From the NCBI GenBank assembly GCA_013140465.1, contig JABFST010000495.1, forward strand, positions 1 to 13,554: a stretch of DNA of 13,554 nucleotides, in the 5' to 3' direction. Every line of letters starts with the position of its first letter. The stretch's first letter is position 1. The DNA comes from Methylococcaceae bacterium (GTDB lineage Bacteria; Pseudomonadota; Gammaproteobacteria; Methylococcales; Methylomonadaceae). Positions 7,257-13,554 of the stretch are shown here, in pieces. The notes under the pieces are model-generated. The model saw only the letters and a program-made list of their open reading frames with translations. It did not search any database and was not told where the DNA came from. A program made the position numbers and the translations under genes.

Positions 7257-7321
7257 AAAAAAAGGGCACGAATACAAACGCATTCACATAGGTTGAATGG
7301 GGGGTGTTTGTAACCATGCCC
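7257..7321 (-). terminator. Intrinsic terminator/attenuator between mxaI and mxaR
   Basis: Starting 11 bases after the mxaI stop, the minus strand reads GGGCATGGTTACAAAC (7321-7306) and later GTTTGTATTCGTGCCC (7279-7264). These pair over 16 positions, with two G-U pairs and one U-U mismatch. An inner CATTCA/TGAATG pair can extend the hairpin. Seven T follow directly (7263-7257). This is a strong rho-independent terminator. Because mxaR and the following genes lie in the same direction, it probably acts as a partial terminator that keeps the maturation genes at a lower level, or mxaR has its own promoter in 7073-7256. I saw no convincing promoter there. Confidence 0.85.
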
Positions 7322-7332
7322 AAAACTAGGGT

Positions 7333-7617
7333 TTACTCGATTTCATCCACGTCATAAACAAATTTGCCTGTTTTGGCAAAGTGTTGTTGGCGTTTTTCGT
7401 TGCGTGCTTCCATTTCAGTAATGGATTTGGCTTGTTTGTTCAACTCATTGACATCGTGTTTCGGGTCATATTTGCTGCCCGCCACTTTATCAGGGTAGCC
7501 GGGTTTTGGTTCCCAGCAGACGCCAGGTTCGCTGCAATTTTGACCGTCATAAGCGTAGGCAGTGGACGCCATGATGGCGAATACGGCAGTTGCGCCTAAA
7601 AGTTTTTTGTAGTTCAT
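7333..7617 (-). CDS. mxaI: MxaI, methanol dehydrogenase small (beta) subunit
   Basis: The product has 94 residues. A signal peptide ends at AYA (residues 20-22), leaving a mature periplasmic protein of 72 residues that begins YDGQNC. Cys28 and Cys34 correspond to mature positions 6 and 12, the known disulfide pair of the family. CWEPKPGYPDKVAGSKYDPKH is the conserved core, and a long charged helix rich in Lys, Glu and Arg follows. The protein wraps around MxaF in the alpha2beta2 enzyme. XoxF enzymes lack this subunit, so its presence supports a calcium-type system. A good ribosome-binding site, GAGGAA, lies before the ATG. The gene is 16 bases after mxaG. Confidence 0.98.
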   Translation of the reverse strand: MNYKKLLGATAVFAIMASTAYAYDGQNCSEPGVCWEPKPGYPDKVAGSKYDPKHDVNELNKQAKSITEMEARNEKRQQHFAKTGKFVYDVDEIE

Positions 7618-7633
7618 GGTAGATTCCTCGTTG

Positions 7634-8104
7634 TTACTTTAACCACTTGGCTTTTTTAGGATCGCCTTTGTAAATGTCGCGTATCCAAGACATAATCAAA
7701 AGCATTTCATCGGTTGATAAATTTACATACTGCGGGCCCATCATGCCGTTCGCGCCGCCAAACAGCACTTCAAACAAACCTTTGTCAGTGGCGTTGGCAG
7801 GATAAGTCCAATAGTCGTCAGCCAGCCCGGGCCCTAATTTGCCTTCGGCTTCATGGCCATGACAGCCAGAACAGGCGGTCATATACAGATCGTGGCCTTT
7901 TTGTACAGCCTCTTTGTCGCCGTTATAAGGGTTTTTTCCGGTTTCTTTAAACTTGTTGAACACTTCGGTATTGCCACCCGATTTGGCGACGCTAAGGTCT
8001 AGCGGCGCACCCGTAATGGCATTATTGAAGGTAATTTCTGCTAAGGCCGACGTGCTAAGCAAAGCTAAGCCTAGGGCAGAAATAGTGAGTAATTGTTTGT
8101 TCAT
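7634..8104 (-). CDS. mxaG: MxaG, cytochrome cL, electron acceptor of methanol dehydrogenase
   Basis: The product has 156 residues with a signal peptide cleaved near ALA (residues 20-22). The haem-binding motif is CSGCH at residues 78-82, and a methionine in GMMGPQ (121-122) is the likely second axial ligand. The segment GPGLADDYWTYP is typical of cytochrome cL. It takes single electrons from reduced PQQ in MxaF in the periplasm and passes them towards class I c-type cytochromes and the oxidase. An AGGACA ribosome-binding site precedes the ATG. It lies between mxaJ and mxaI in the usual order. The protein is on the short side for cytochrome cL because its C-terminus ends soon after the last helix. 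Confidence 0.97.
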   Translation of the reverse strand: MNKQLLTISALGLALLSTSALAEITFNNAITGAPLDLSVAKSGGNTEVFNKFKETGKNPYNGDKEAVQKGHDLYMTACSGCHGHEAEGKLGPGLADDYWTYPANATDKGLFEVLFGGANGMMGPQYVNLSTDEMLLIMSWIRDIYKGDPKKAKWLK

Positions 8105-8135
8105 GAATGTCCTGTTGAAATTGGGTTTTCTACGA

Positions 8136-8969
8136 TTAAGGTTCAGGGACTAAAGGGATGCCTTCAGCGGTTAGTAACGCAGTGATGTCAGCTTGTTGGT
8201 CTTCCAGCACTTTGTTCAGCTCCGCCATTAAGGCGTTGTCGGTTTTGCGCACACCCAGCGAGGTGCTGTAATGAAAACCCACTTTTTGCCCATCTGCACG
8301 CGTGTTGTTGTCAGGTATCAAGGTCATCACTAACGGTGTGCTGGCACTTTTGACATAACGCGCTGCCGATGGCCCCCATAACACCGCGACTTCCGCATGG
8401 CCTGAAGACACTTCCGAGACCATTTTGGAGGCTTCGTACTTGATATATTGGTTGCGTCTGGATTTAAAGCCGACCAGTTCTTGAGAGTAATTGAACATAT
8501 CGTTATACCGCCCTATCGCTTTCAGCATATCTTCGGCAGGCGTACCCGGCACCACGGCGATGCGTTGTGCTTTACGCAAGACTTCACTGTCCCAATTTTT
8601 CAAGTCAAAGTTGTCGCTTTTGCGCGTGATGAACACATAGCCGGAACGGTAGTAGGGCTTGCTGGTCAGCATACGCGGATCGCCGGTATCAACGCCGATG
8701 ACGACATCGCACAAGTCTTTATCCAAACTGTCACGGATGAAATAGCGCGGGTCTGTCCAAGTCACAAACTCAACTTTGCGGTTGAGTGCCGTGCCTAGCA
8801 ACTGCGCCAATTTGTTTTCAAAGCCTTCTCCCGCCTTGTTGGAATACGGCATTTCATCTTCTGCCGCACACACTTTAAGCGTTTTGCTGGCTACGGCTTG
8901 TGCCGACGGGAAGATGATTAAGCTGGCCCCTAAACAAACGGAGGCAAGCACATACTGATGGGTGTGCAT
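8136..8969 (-). CDS. mxaJ: MxaJ, periplasmic accessory protein of methanol dehydrogenase
   Basis: The product has 277 residues with a signal peptide (hydrophobic core about 6-20, cleavage near AQA at 23-25). The mature protein has the fold of a family-3 solute-binding protein, with LKVCAAEDEMPYSN at its start, a DVVIGVDTGDPRM segment and a C-terminal SLGVRKTDNALMAELN segment. MxaJ is encoded with mxaF, G and I in all known clusters. It is needed for active enzyme and is thought to help assemble or stabilise the MxaFI complex or its interaction with cytochrome cL; its exact role is unsettled. The ribosome-binding site AGGA is about 6 bases before the ATG. The 80-base gap to mxaF contains a strong hairpin. 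Confidence 0.95.
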   Translation of the reverse strand: MHTHQYVLASVCLGASLIIFPSAQAVASKTLKVCAAEDEMPYSNKAGEGFENKLAQLLGTALNRKVEFVTWTDPRYFIRDSLDKDLCDVVIGVDTGDPRMLTSKPYYRSGYVFITRKSDNFDLKNWDSEVLRKAQRIAVVPGTPAEDMLKAIGRYNDMFNYSQELVGFKSRRNQYIKYEASKMVSEVSSGHAEVAVLWGPSAARYVKSASTPLVMTLIPDNNTRADGQKVGFHYSTSLGVRKTDNALMAELNKVLEDQQADITALLTAEGIPLVPEP

Positions 8970-9015
8970 GGTTAATCCTGATTTAGCCTGTTATTAAAAG
9001 TATGTCTGTGCAAAC

Positions 9016-9043
9016 CAGGCGGGTTGATGGTTAAACCCGCCTG
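9016..9043 (-). promoter_or_regulatory. Perfect 10-bp hairpin between mxaF and mxaJ
   Basis: CAGGCGGGTT (9016-9025) and AACCCGCCTG (9034-9043) form a perfect 10-bp stem with an 8-base loop, starting 6 bases after the mxaF stop. No U-run follows on the minus strand, so this is not a classical terminator. It could mark a processing or stabilising point that protects the mxaF message from 3' decay, or an attenuation point that makes mxaF exceed mxaJ. The role is inferred. Confidence 0.7.
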
Positions 9044-9049
9044 TTACGC

Positions 9050-10861
9050 TTAATAACCTAAAGCAAACACCATCACGCCGCCGCCTTGTTGGGTGTAGTG
9101 CGCCAATTCTTTAAACGCGCCTACAGCCCCCAAACCTGCGGTTGGATCTTGCAAGTCAAACACCAGACCTACACCAGGCCAGCCGCCAACACCGTAGTAA
9201 ATCGCCACATATTGTTTGCCTTTATGTCCGAAGGTAATCGGATGTCCGATAACGCCAGAAGGCAGTTTGAATTTCCACAGTTCTTTGCCGTTGCGTGAAT
9301 CCAAGGCTTTGATGTGACCATCTAAAGTGCCGTAGAACACTAAGTCGCCAGCTGTTGCTGTGGTACCGCCCCACACCGCGAATTTTTCTTGGATTTCCCA
9401 TTCAAATTGGCCGGTGACGGAGTTCATAGCTTTAACTTGGCCTAAAGTGCCTTTGGGGCCTGGATACATATTCAGGGTTGCACCTACGAAGAACTGTCCT
9501 GCGCGGTAGGGCAGCATGAACGGTTCCCAATCCATACAAATGTGGTTAGTACCCATGAAGAACAGTTTTTTGTTCGCGTCGTAAGATTCTATGCCTTGGT
9601 TGTGGTAGCCCATCGCCGAAGGACAAATGCCTTTGCCGACATGATCCATGTGCGTGGAGAATTCAGGGTCACGAATCGGCAAGCCCGTTTTTAAATCGAC
9701 TTTTTTCACCCAGTTGACGGTGTCGTCGATTTTAAACGCATTCACCAAGTCGCCATTTTCGCGGTTTAAGGTGTATACCAAGCCGTTACGGTCTGGGTGG
9801 GTCAACAGTTTGGTCAATTTGCCGTCAACTAACTGCTCGGATAAGCCCATGTAGTTGACACCTGCATAGTCCCATTCGTCATGCGGGGTTTTTTGGTAGC
9901 CGAATTTGGCTTCGCCAGTGTTGATGTCGCGGCCCCAAATGGTCATGGTCCATTTGTTGTCGCCAGGACGCATAGTTTCGTTCCACGGTGCAGGGTTGCC
10001 TGAGCCGTAGTAGATCATTTCTAAGTCTGGGTCGTAGGCATACCAGCCCCAGTTAGTGCCGCCGCCAATTTTCCAAGCATCGCCTTCCCACGTTTTAAGA
10101 CCTAAGCCAAATTGTCCGTAGTGTGGGTTGTGGCTGTTAAAGTCTTTCGCCAGTTTAATGTCGGCGTCAGGGCCTGTGGCATAAACCCGCCACATTTGTT
10201 TGCCGTCTTTAATCCGGTAGGCCGTGGCGTAACCACGCACACCCAGCTCTGCACCTGAGCTACCGACGATGACCACATCTTTGGCAACAAACGGGGCAAT
10301 CGTTAAGGTTGAACCCATCGCGATATCCGAGTTTTCCATTTTCCATAACAACTCGCCGGTTTTGGCGTTCAGTGCGGTAATATGCCCGTCTAATTGGTTT
10401 TGGAAAATAGTGGCTGGATAACCGTCACCCGCTGGCGCAAAAGCCAAGCCACGGTTGACTACGTCGCAACATGCGACGGCGCGGGAGGCAGGGTTTTGTT
10501 TAGGTTTGTATTCCCATAAAATTTTGCTGGGATCATCTAAATCAATAGCGAAAATATTGTTAGGGTAGGGCGTATGCACATACATAATGCCATCGACCAC
10601 TAACGGGCCGCCTTCGTGACCATTCAGTACGCCTGTTGAGAACGACCAAACGGGTTGTAGATGTTGGACGTTATGGGTGTTGATTTGGGTCATGTTGCTA
10701 AAGTGGCTAGCATCATAATCTTTGGTTTGCATTGCCCAGTTAGTGTCTTCTTTTGACAGCCTGTCCAGGTCTTTGTTGGCGTGTGCAGACAATGAAGCCG
10801 CCATAAGCACGCTACACACTGCCGATGCGACAGCAGTGCGGTTAAAATTGGAAATCCGCAT
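9050..10861 (-). CDS. mxaF: MxaF, PQQ-dependent methanol dehydrogenase large (alpha) subunit, calcium type
   Basis: The product has 603 residues, an eight-bladed propeller enzyme that oxidises methanol to formaldehyde in the periplasm. The signal peptide probably ends after AHA at residue 28. With that cleavage the known residues fall at their family positions: the vicinal disulfide Cys131-Cys132 (mature 103-104), Glu205 (177) and Asn289 (261) for calcium, Trp271 (243) stacking on PQQ, and Asp331 (303) as catalytic base. The motif is WDYAG, with Ala333 where lanthanide-dependent XoxF has a second Asp, so this is MxaF and not XoxF. A GGAGG ribosome-binding site lies 4 bases before the ATG at 10861. 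It heads the mxaFJGI transcript and is divergent from the regulator at 11186. No frameshift or truncation was seen. Confidence 0.99.
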   Translation of the reverse strand: MRISNFNRTAVASAVCSVLMAASLSAHANKDLDRLSKEDTNWAMQTKDYDASHFSNMTQINTHNVQHLQPVWSFSTGVLNGHEGGPLVVDGIMYVHTPYPNNIFAIDLDDPSKILWEYKPKQNPASRAVACCDVVNRGLAFAPAGDGYPATIFQNQLDGHITALNAKTGELLWKMENSDIAMGSTLTIAPFVAKDVVIVGSSGAELGVRGYATAYRIKDGKQMWRVYATGPDADIKLAKDFNSHNPHYGQFGLGLKTWEGDAWKIGGGTNWGWYAYDPDLEMIYYGSGNPAPWNETMRPGDNKWTMTIWGRDINTGEAKFGYQKTPHDEWDYAGVNYMGLSEQLVDGKLTKLLTHPDRNGLVYTLNRENGDLVNAFKIDDTVNWVKKVDLKTGLPIRDPEFSTHMDHVGKGICPSAMGYHNQGIESYDANKKLFFMGTNHICMDWEPFMLPYRAGQFFVGATLNMYPGPKGTLGQVKAMNSVTGQFEWEIQEKFAVWGGTTATAGDLVFYGTLDGHIKALDSRNGKELWKFKLPSGVIGHPITFGHKGKQYVAIYYGVGGWPGVGLVFDLQDPTAGLGAVGAFKELAHYTQQGGGVMVFALGY

Positions 10862-11185
10862 GGTTCCTCCAAGGGGTTAGGGGTTGGTGTGCCTTATAAA
10901 TGTATGCCCAGTCCTTGCACGGCAATAAAGTCCTAGTAAATAACCAGCTTTCTCGACCAAAACGTATGCAAAGCTTTATTGGGGCCAGGCTGGGCAAGGC
11001 GTTATGGTAAAGGACAGGTGCAGGGCAGCGTTACGGAATATGCCCAGAAATGGACGGGAAAAATAGCCAAAGAGACAGGGAAAAATTCATCTATTATCAG
11101 TGCCATAGAACAGGAAAAGCTCCTATCGATTTGCGCTAGCCAAACAGGCATGATGCTGTCTTTTGCATAAAACAGGGCGGCAGAA
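10862..11185. promoter_or_regulatory. Divergent mxaF / mxaB regulatory region
   Basis: These 324 bases lie between two divergent starts and must hold the mxaF promoter, and probably that of the regulator. The strong site GGAGG at 10866-10870 is the mxaF ribosome-binding site. I found no convincing full sigma-70 promoter for mxaF; TTGGTC with TACTAG 16 bases later (minus strand, about 10932-10961) is the best but poor, which would suit activator dependence. For the regulator, TATTAT (11092-11097) could be a -10 box but has no matching -35. The 9-base TATGCCCAG occurs twice in the same orientation (10903-10911 and 11039-11047), and a related TGGGCA lies at 10991-10996. A short frame at 10979-11170 was not accepted as a gene. 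Confidence 0.55.
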
Positions 11186-11845
11186 GTGGCGGATAAATTA
11201 AGTGTGCTGTTAGTGGACGATCACGCAGTGGTGAGGACGGGTTATAAAACCTATCTGGCGTTATCCGACAAAATCGGCGCGATTTATGAAGCGGACAGGG
11301 GCGAAACCGCGTGTCAATTGTATGTCCAATTGATGCCTGATATTGTCGTGTTGGATTTGTCCATGCCGGGTATAGGCGGGTTTGAGAGCATAAGGCGGTT
11401 GATTAACCGCGACCCGCATTGCAAGATTTTGGTGTTTAGCATCCATAATGAATTGGTGTATGTCACCCGTGCGCTAAAAGCCGGGGCGAAAGGCTACATT
11501 ACCAAAAACAGCGCACCCGAAACTCTAGTCGCAGCCGTGTACAAAATCGCCCAAGGCGGCACTTATGTTGATCCTGATATTGCCCAGCAATTGGCGGTAT
11601 CGATAGCCAGCGACCAAGATGAATCGGAAAAAATCAAGCTGTTGTCGCCTAGGGAGTTTGATGTGTTTTGCCTGTTGGCAAACGGCTATACCGCCCGCAA
11701 AGCCGCCGAAAAGCTATGCTTAAGCTACAAAACCGTGTGCAACCACGGCACGGTGATTAAGGAAAAAATGGGCGTACAGACTTTGGCGGAATTGACTTTA
11801 TTGGCAAGTAGGCAGGGGCTGATTGAAACGCCGGAGGGGAATTAA
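11186..11845 (+). CDS. mxaB: NarL/LuxR-type response regulator, probable MxaB
   Basis: The product has 219 residues. The receiver domain (about 5-120) has the acidic pair Asp11-Asp12, phosphoacceptor Asp57 in VVLDLSMPG, Ser85 and Lys107. A LuxR-type helix-turn-helix (about 150-210) follows, with LSPREFDVFCLLANGYTARKAA. The start is a GTG with a weak purine-rich site (about 11174-11180); the in-frame stop at 11168-11170 rules out an earlier start. The gene is divergent from mxaF. In Methylotuvimicrobium buryatense the response regulator MxaB and the kinase MxaY control the lanthanide-dependent switch between mxaF and xoxF, and this gene has the expected family and place. The recognition helix is unusual in reading SYKTVCNHGTVIKEKMG, where most relatives have S-x-x-TV-x-x-H. 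No kinase gene is in the window. Confidence 0.75.
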   Translation: MADKLSVLLVDDHAVVRTGYKTYLALSDKIGAIYEADRGETACQLYVQLMPDIVVLDLSMPGIGGFESIRRLINRDPHCKILVFSIHNELVYVTRALKAGAKGYITKNSAPETLVAAVYKIAQGGTYVDPDIAQQLAVSIASDQDESEKIKLLSPREFDVFCLLANGYTARKAAEKLCLSYKTVCNHGTVIKEKMGVQTLAELTLLASRQGLIETPEGN

Positions 11846-12010
11846 AGCGGATGGATGGGTTATTTGGTGGCTGCTTTGCCTACGGTTATATGCCTCTTTG
11901 TGAGGTGATTTTTGGGGATTTGCTGTAGGTTGAGGGGTATCTTTCGTAACCTAATAATTGATGGTGTAAAGTATGGATTACCAAAAAGTGGCAACCTAAG
12001 TTGCGGTGCT

Positions 12011-12334
12011 TCAAAGCAGCTTTTCAAAGCTCATTCTTAATTGCGGCAATCTGTTTTCAATAACCGCCCAACATGCCTCCAAATCAATTCCAAAATAGTC
12101 ATGCACCAAAATATTTCTAAACCCTGAAATTGCTTTCCAGTTAATTTCAGGATGCTGTGCTTTTAATTCAGGCGATAATCGTTGCGTTGATTCCGCCAGA
12201 GTTTGTAAGTTGCGAATCACCGCATCTTGTACCATCCGCGAATTCATAAATTTAAACTTGTCATATTCGGTGTAATCATTAATCAGATCTATGCAATCAA
12301 TAATATGCTCAAGATAAACACGATCATCTTTCAT
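12011..12334 (-). CDS. hepT: HepT-like HEPN-domain toxin (DUF86)
   Basis: The product has 107 residues and is all-helical. The conserved RX4HXY motif is complete: Arg73, His78 and Tyr80 in FRNILVHDYFGID, preceded by the INWKAISG segment typical of DUF86. HEPN proteins of this family are RNases that act as toxins, and the cognate MNT protein neutralises them by adding AMP to the motif tyrosine. The start overlaps the end of the MNT gene by 4 bases, the normal gene order and coupling for this pair. The region looks AT-richer than the mxa genes: one line sampled (12061-12120) has 22 G+C in 60, against 35 in 60 at 4141-4200. This suggests acquired DNA. Toxicity here is inferred from the family. 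Confidence 0.92.
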   Translation of the reverse strand: MKDDRVYLEHIIDCIDLINDYTEYDKFKFMNSRMVQDAVIRNLQTLAESTQRLSPELKAQHPEINWKAISGFRNILVHDYFGIDLEACWAVIENRLPQLRMSFEKLL

Positions 12335-12615
12335 AAGGGTTGAGCTTCTTTTATAACTTCTGAATATATACGCGGATGCAAAGCATTTTTAGTCACTAAA
12401 TCCACTTTTCGTTGCAACAAAGCTTGTAAGTCCATTAATAATTCGCCTAAATCGAATAAATCCCGTCCTTGCTCAAGCTCCACTAAAAAATCTACATCGC
12501 TGTTATCACTTATATCGTCACGCACCATTGACCCAAATAAGGAAATGGATTTAACACCATGCAGCTTGGCTAAATTTAAAATAGTGGCTTTGTTGCTAGT
12601 AATTAGATTATTCAT
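12331..12615 (-). CDS. mntA: MntA-like nucleotidyltransferase antitoxin (MNT)
   Basis: The product has 94 residues, the minimal nucleotidyltransferase fold. The signature is intact: Gly28-Ser29 in LFGSMVRDD, then Asp40-x-Asp42 in SDVDFLVEL, and a third carboxylate, Asp72, in KVDLVT. These residues bind the metal ions and ATP used to transfer AMP. In characterised HepT/MntA pairs this protein inactivates the HEPN toxin by AMPylation. It is the upstream gene, with the toxin overlapping its stop by 4 bases. I saw no strong ribosome-binding site before the ATG at 12615. Confidence 0.92.
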   Translation of the reverse strand: MNNLITSNKATILNLAKLHGVKSISLFGSMVRDDISDNSDVDFLVELEQGRDLFDLGELLMDLQALLQRKVDLVTKNALHPRIYSEVIKEAQPL

Positions 12616-12662
12616 GATTCCACGTTTAATATTTCATTTGTTTTATAGGTTATAAGTCTATC

Positions 12663-12682
12663 AGCACCCAAGCTACGGTGCT
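12663..12682. repeat. Short inverted repeat upstream of the MNT gene
   Basis: AGCACC (12663-12668) and GGTGCT (12677-12682) form a 6-bp inverted pair around an 8-base centre, in the 147-base gap between the MNT start and the nuclease-family stop. A related sequence lies at 11995-12010 beyond the other end of the toxin-antitoxin pair. It could be an operator for the pair, a weak hairpin after the nuclease gene, or a remnant of insertion; nothing separates these options. Confidence 0.35.
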
Positions 12683-12762
12683 AAGTTGGAAGCCGTCAAA
12701 CGCTGTATCCCACACCCGCTTAATTGGCCTATCGTTCACTATCTTTTCATGGATAAACACAG

Positions 12763-13554
12763 TTACAACTCCTCAATCTCTTGTTGGCTGAGACCCGTTG
12801 ATACCATGATAATATCCATTGCAATGCCCTGTGATTTTAAGGCTTTCGCAACTGTTTTTATGGCTTCAATTTTCCCCTCGATTTTCCCTTTCTCAATGCC
12901 AATTTTTTCCCCGTCCCCAAACGACGTATCGCGTACATTTTGGACTTCTGAATACTCCACTAAACTTTTTAAATAGGCATCGTATTGTCTGGGTGTCAAA
13001 TGGGACAGTTCTGCAATTTCAAAGCCTTTCTTAAAAATCGGCTCGTTTAATATGTCGGGTATATGGTCAAAGTTTTCGAGGTTTTTTAAAAAATACACCC
13101 ACTTGTCAAAATGCGTTTCCAGTTCAGACTCTTGTTTGGTAAATAACGGCATTTGTAAAAACTTGAAATGGAATTTATCATAAAAAATATCACCATCCTG
13201 GTCTTTTAAACAAACCGCACGCAGAAACTTTTGCCTTTCCTCTTCTTCATCATAATGGAAATTTAAGATGGCTATAAAATACACGGGTTTTAATTCAAAA
13301 TTCCACGCGCCTTTTTTGGCTTGGTCTTTAATGGGAAAGGTGGAATAAAACAGGGCGCGGTCTTTAAAAAAGTTTACTTTGGCTTTTTGCATTTCAACAA
13401 TAAATTGCTCACCTTGTGCGGTTTTGCAATAAATGTCATAGATGGCTTTACGTTCCTTGGAAGTGCTGGCTATTTTTTCAGGATTTTTAAACGTCAGTTC
13501 GGCAATTTGATGGTGCAGGGGCAATAGTTGGTTTAAGAAGTCCTGCAACAAGTC
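12763..13554 (-). CDS. Rpn-family PD-(D/E)XK nuclease/transposase-like protein, 5' end outside window
   Basis: The frame is open through the right edge, so the true start lies outside. The codons at 13551-13554 continue the family's usual DLLxxFLN segment, and about 25-30 N-terminal residues are missing. The visible part of about 263 residues has the catalytic pattern of the PDDEXK_2 family: Asp in AIYDIYC followed by IVEMQ, where Glu-x-Gln replaces the common Glu-x-Lys. A C-terminal region EKGKIEGKIEAIKTVAKAL is the charged repeat helix seen in many members. The family includes RpnA-type nucleases that promote RecA-independent recombination, and many copies are found in some genomes. It shares strand and AT-rich character with the toxin-antitoxin pair 147 bases downstream. 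The specific role is unknown. Confidence 0.85.
   Translation of the reverse strand, partial: DLLQDFLNQLLPLHHQIAELTFKNPEKIASTSKERKAIYDIYCKTAQGEQFIVEMQKAKVNFFKDRALFYSTFPIKDQAKKGAWNFELKPVYFIAILNFHYDEEEERQKFLRAVCLKDQDGDIFYDKFHFKFLQMPLFTKQESELETHFDKWVYFLKNLENFDHIPDILNEPIFKKGFEIAELSHLTPRQYDAYLKSLVEYSEVQNVRDTSFGDGEKIGIEKGKIEGKIEAIKTVAKALKSQGIAMDIIMVSTGLSQQEIEEL

Noticed and set aside
9050-10861. Possibility that the large subunit is a lanthanide-dependent XoxF
   Set aside because: The position two residues after the catalytic Asp is Ala (WDYAG) and mxaI is present.
11092-11097. TATTAT as a -10 box for the response-regulator gene
   Set aside because: No -35-like hexamer lies at suitable spacing, so it is kept only as a remark in the intergenic entry.
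10979-11170. A 63-codon plus-strand frame between mxaF and the response regulator
   Set aside because: It starts with TTG and has no ribosome-binding site or recognisable domain. It covers the region that must carry the divergent promoters.
1-13554. Search by eye for CRISPR arrays, tRNA genes, rRNA and complete insertion sequences
   Set aside because: No regularly spaced repeats, cloverleaf-like sequences or transposase genes with terminal repeats were seen.

Overview
The window comes from a methane- or methanol-oxidising gammaproteobacterium, most likely a type I methanotroph of the Methylococcales. The main evidence is a minus-strand cluster for the calcium-dependent, PQQ-containing methanol dehydrogenase, in the order mxaF-J-G-I-R-S-A-C-K-L (10861 down to 1461). 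The genus cannot be fixed from sequence reading alone.

Layout. (1) 1-668, minus: 5' part of a periplasmic substrate-binding protein of the NitT/TauT/NMT1 ABC-transporter type, cut by the left edge. It has no stop codon in the window. (2) 728-830: a palindromic element with perfect 24-bp inverted arms. (3) 874-1377, minus: an unrecognised multi-pass membrane protein, in the place where mxaD often follows mxaL. (4) 1461-7072, minus: the maturation genes mxaL, K, C, A, S and R. mxaS-A-C-K overlap by 4 to 7 bases, and mxaR and mxaS are separated by a 120-bp inverted-repeat element. (5) 7257-7321: a strong intrinsic terminator or attenuator between mxaI and mxaR. (6) 7333-10861, minus: the structural genes mxaI (small subunit), mxaG (cytochrome cL), mxaJ and mxaF (large subunit), with a perfect 10-bp hairpin between mxaF and mxaJ. 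(7) 10862-11185: a divergent intergenic region that must hold the mxaF promoter. (8) 11186-11845, plus: a NarL/LuxR-type response regulator, probably MxaB. (9) 12011-12615, minus: a HEPN/MNT (HepT/MntA) toxin-antitoxin pair. (10) 12763-13554, minus: an Rpn/PD-(D/E)XK nuclease-family protein running off the right edge. The last two blocks look AT-richer than the mxa genes and are probably accessory DNA.

How the parts work together. MxaF and MxaI form the periplasmic alpha2beta2 enzyme that oxidises methanol to formaldehyde. Electrons pass from PQQ to cytochrome cL (MxaG). MxaJ is a periplasmic accessory protein. MxaR (MoxR-type AAA+ ATPase), MxaS (DUF58), MxaC and MxaL (membrane-anchored vWA proteins), MxaA and MxaK are needed for maturation, including calcium insertion. 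The terminator after mxaI would make the structural genes far more abundant than the maturation genes. The divergent regulator is placed to control the promoter and, in related methanotrophs, takes part in the lanthanide-responsive switch between MxaF and XoxF.

No tRNA, rRNA, CRISPR array or complete insertion sequence was seen. I found no wholly new system. The less explained items are the membrane protein after mxaL, the adjacent ABC binding protein, the two palindromic elements and the attenuator.
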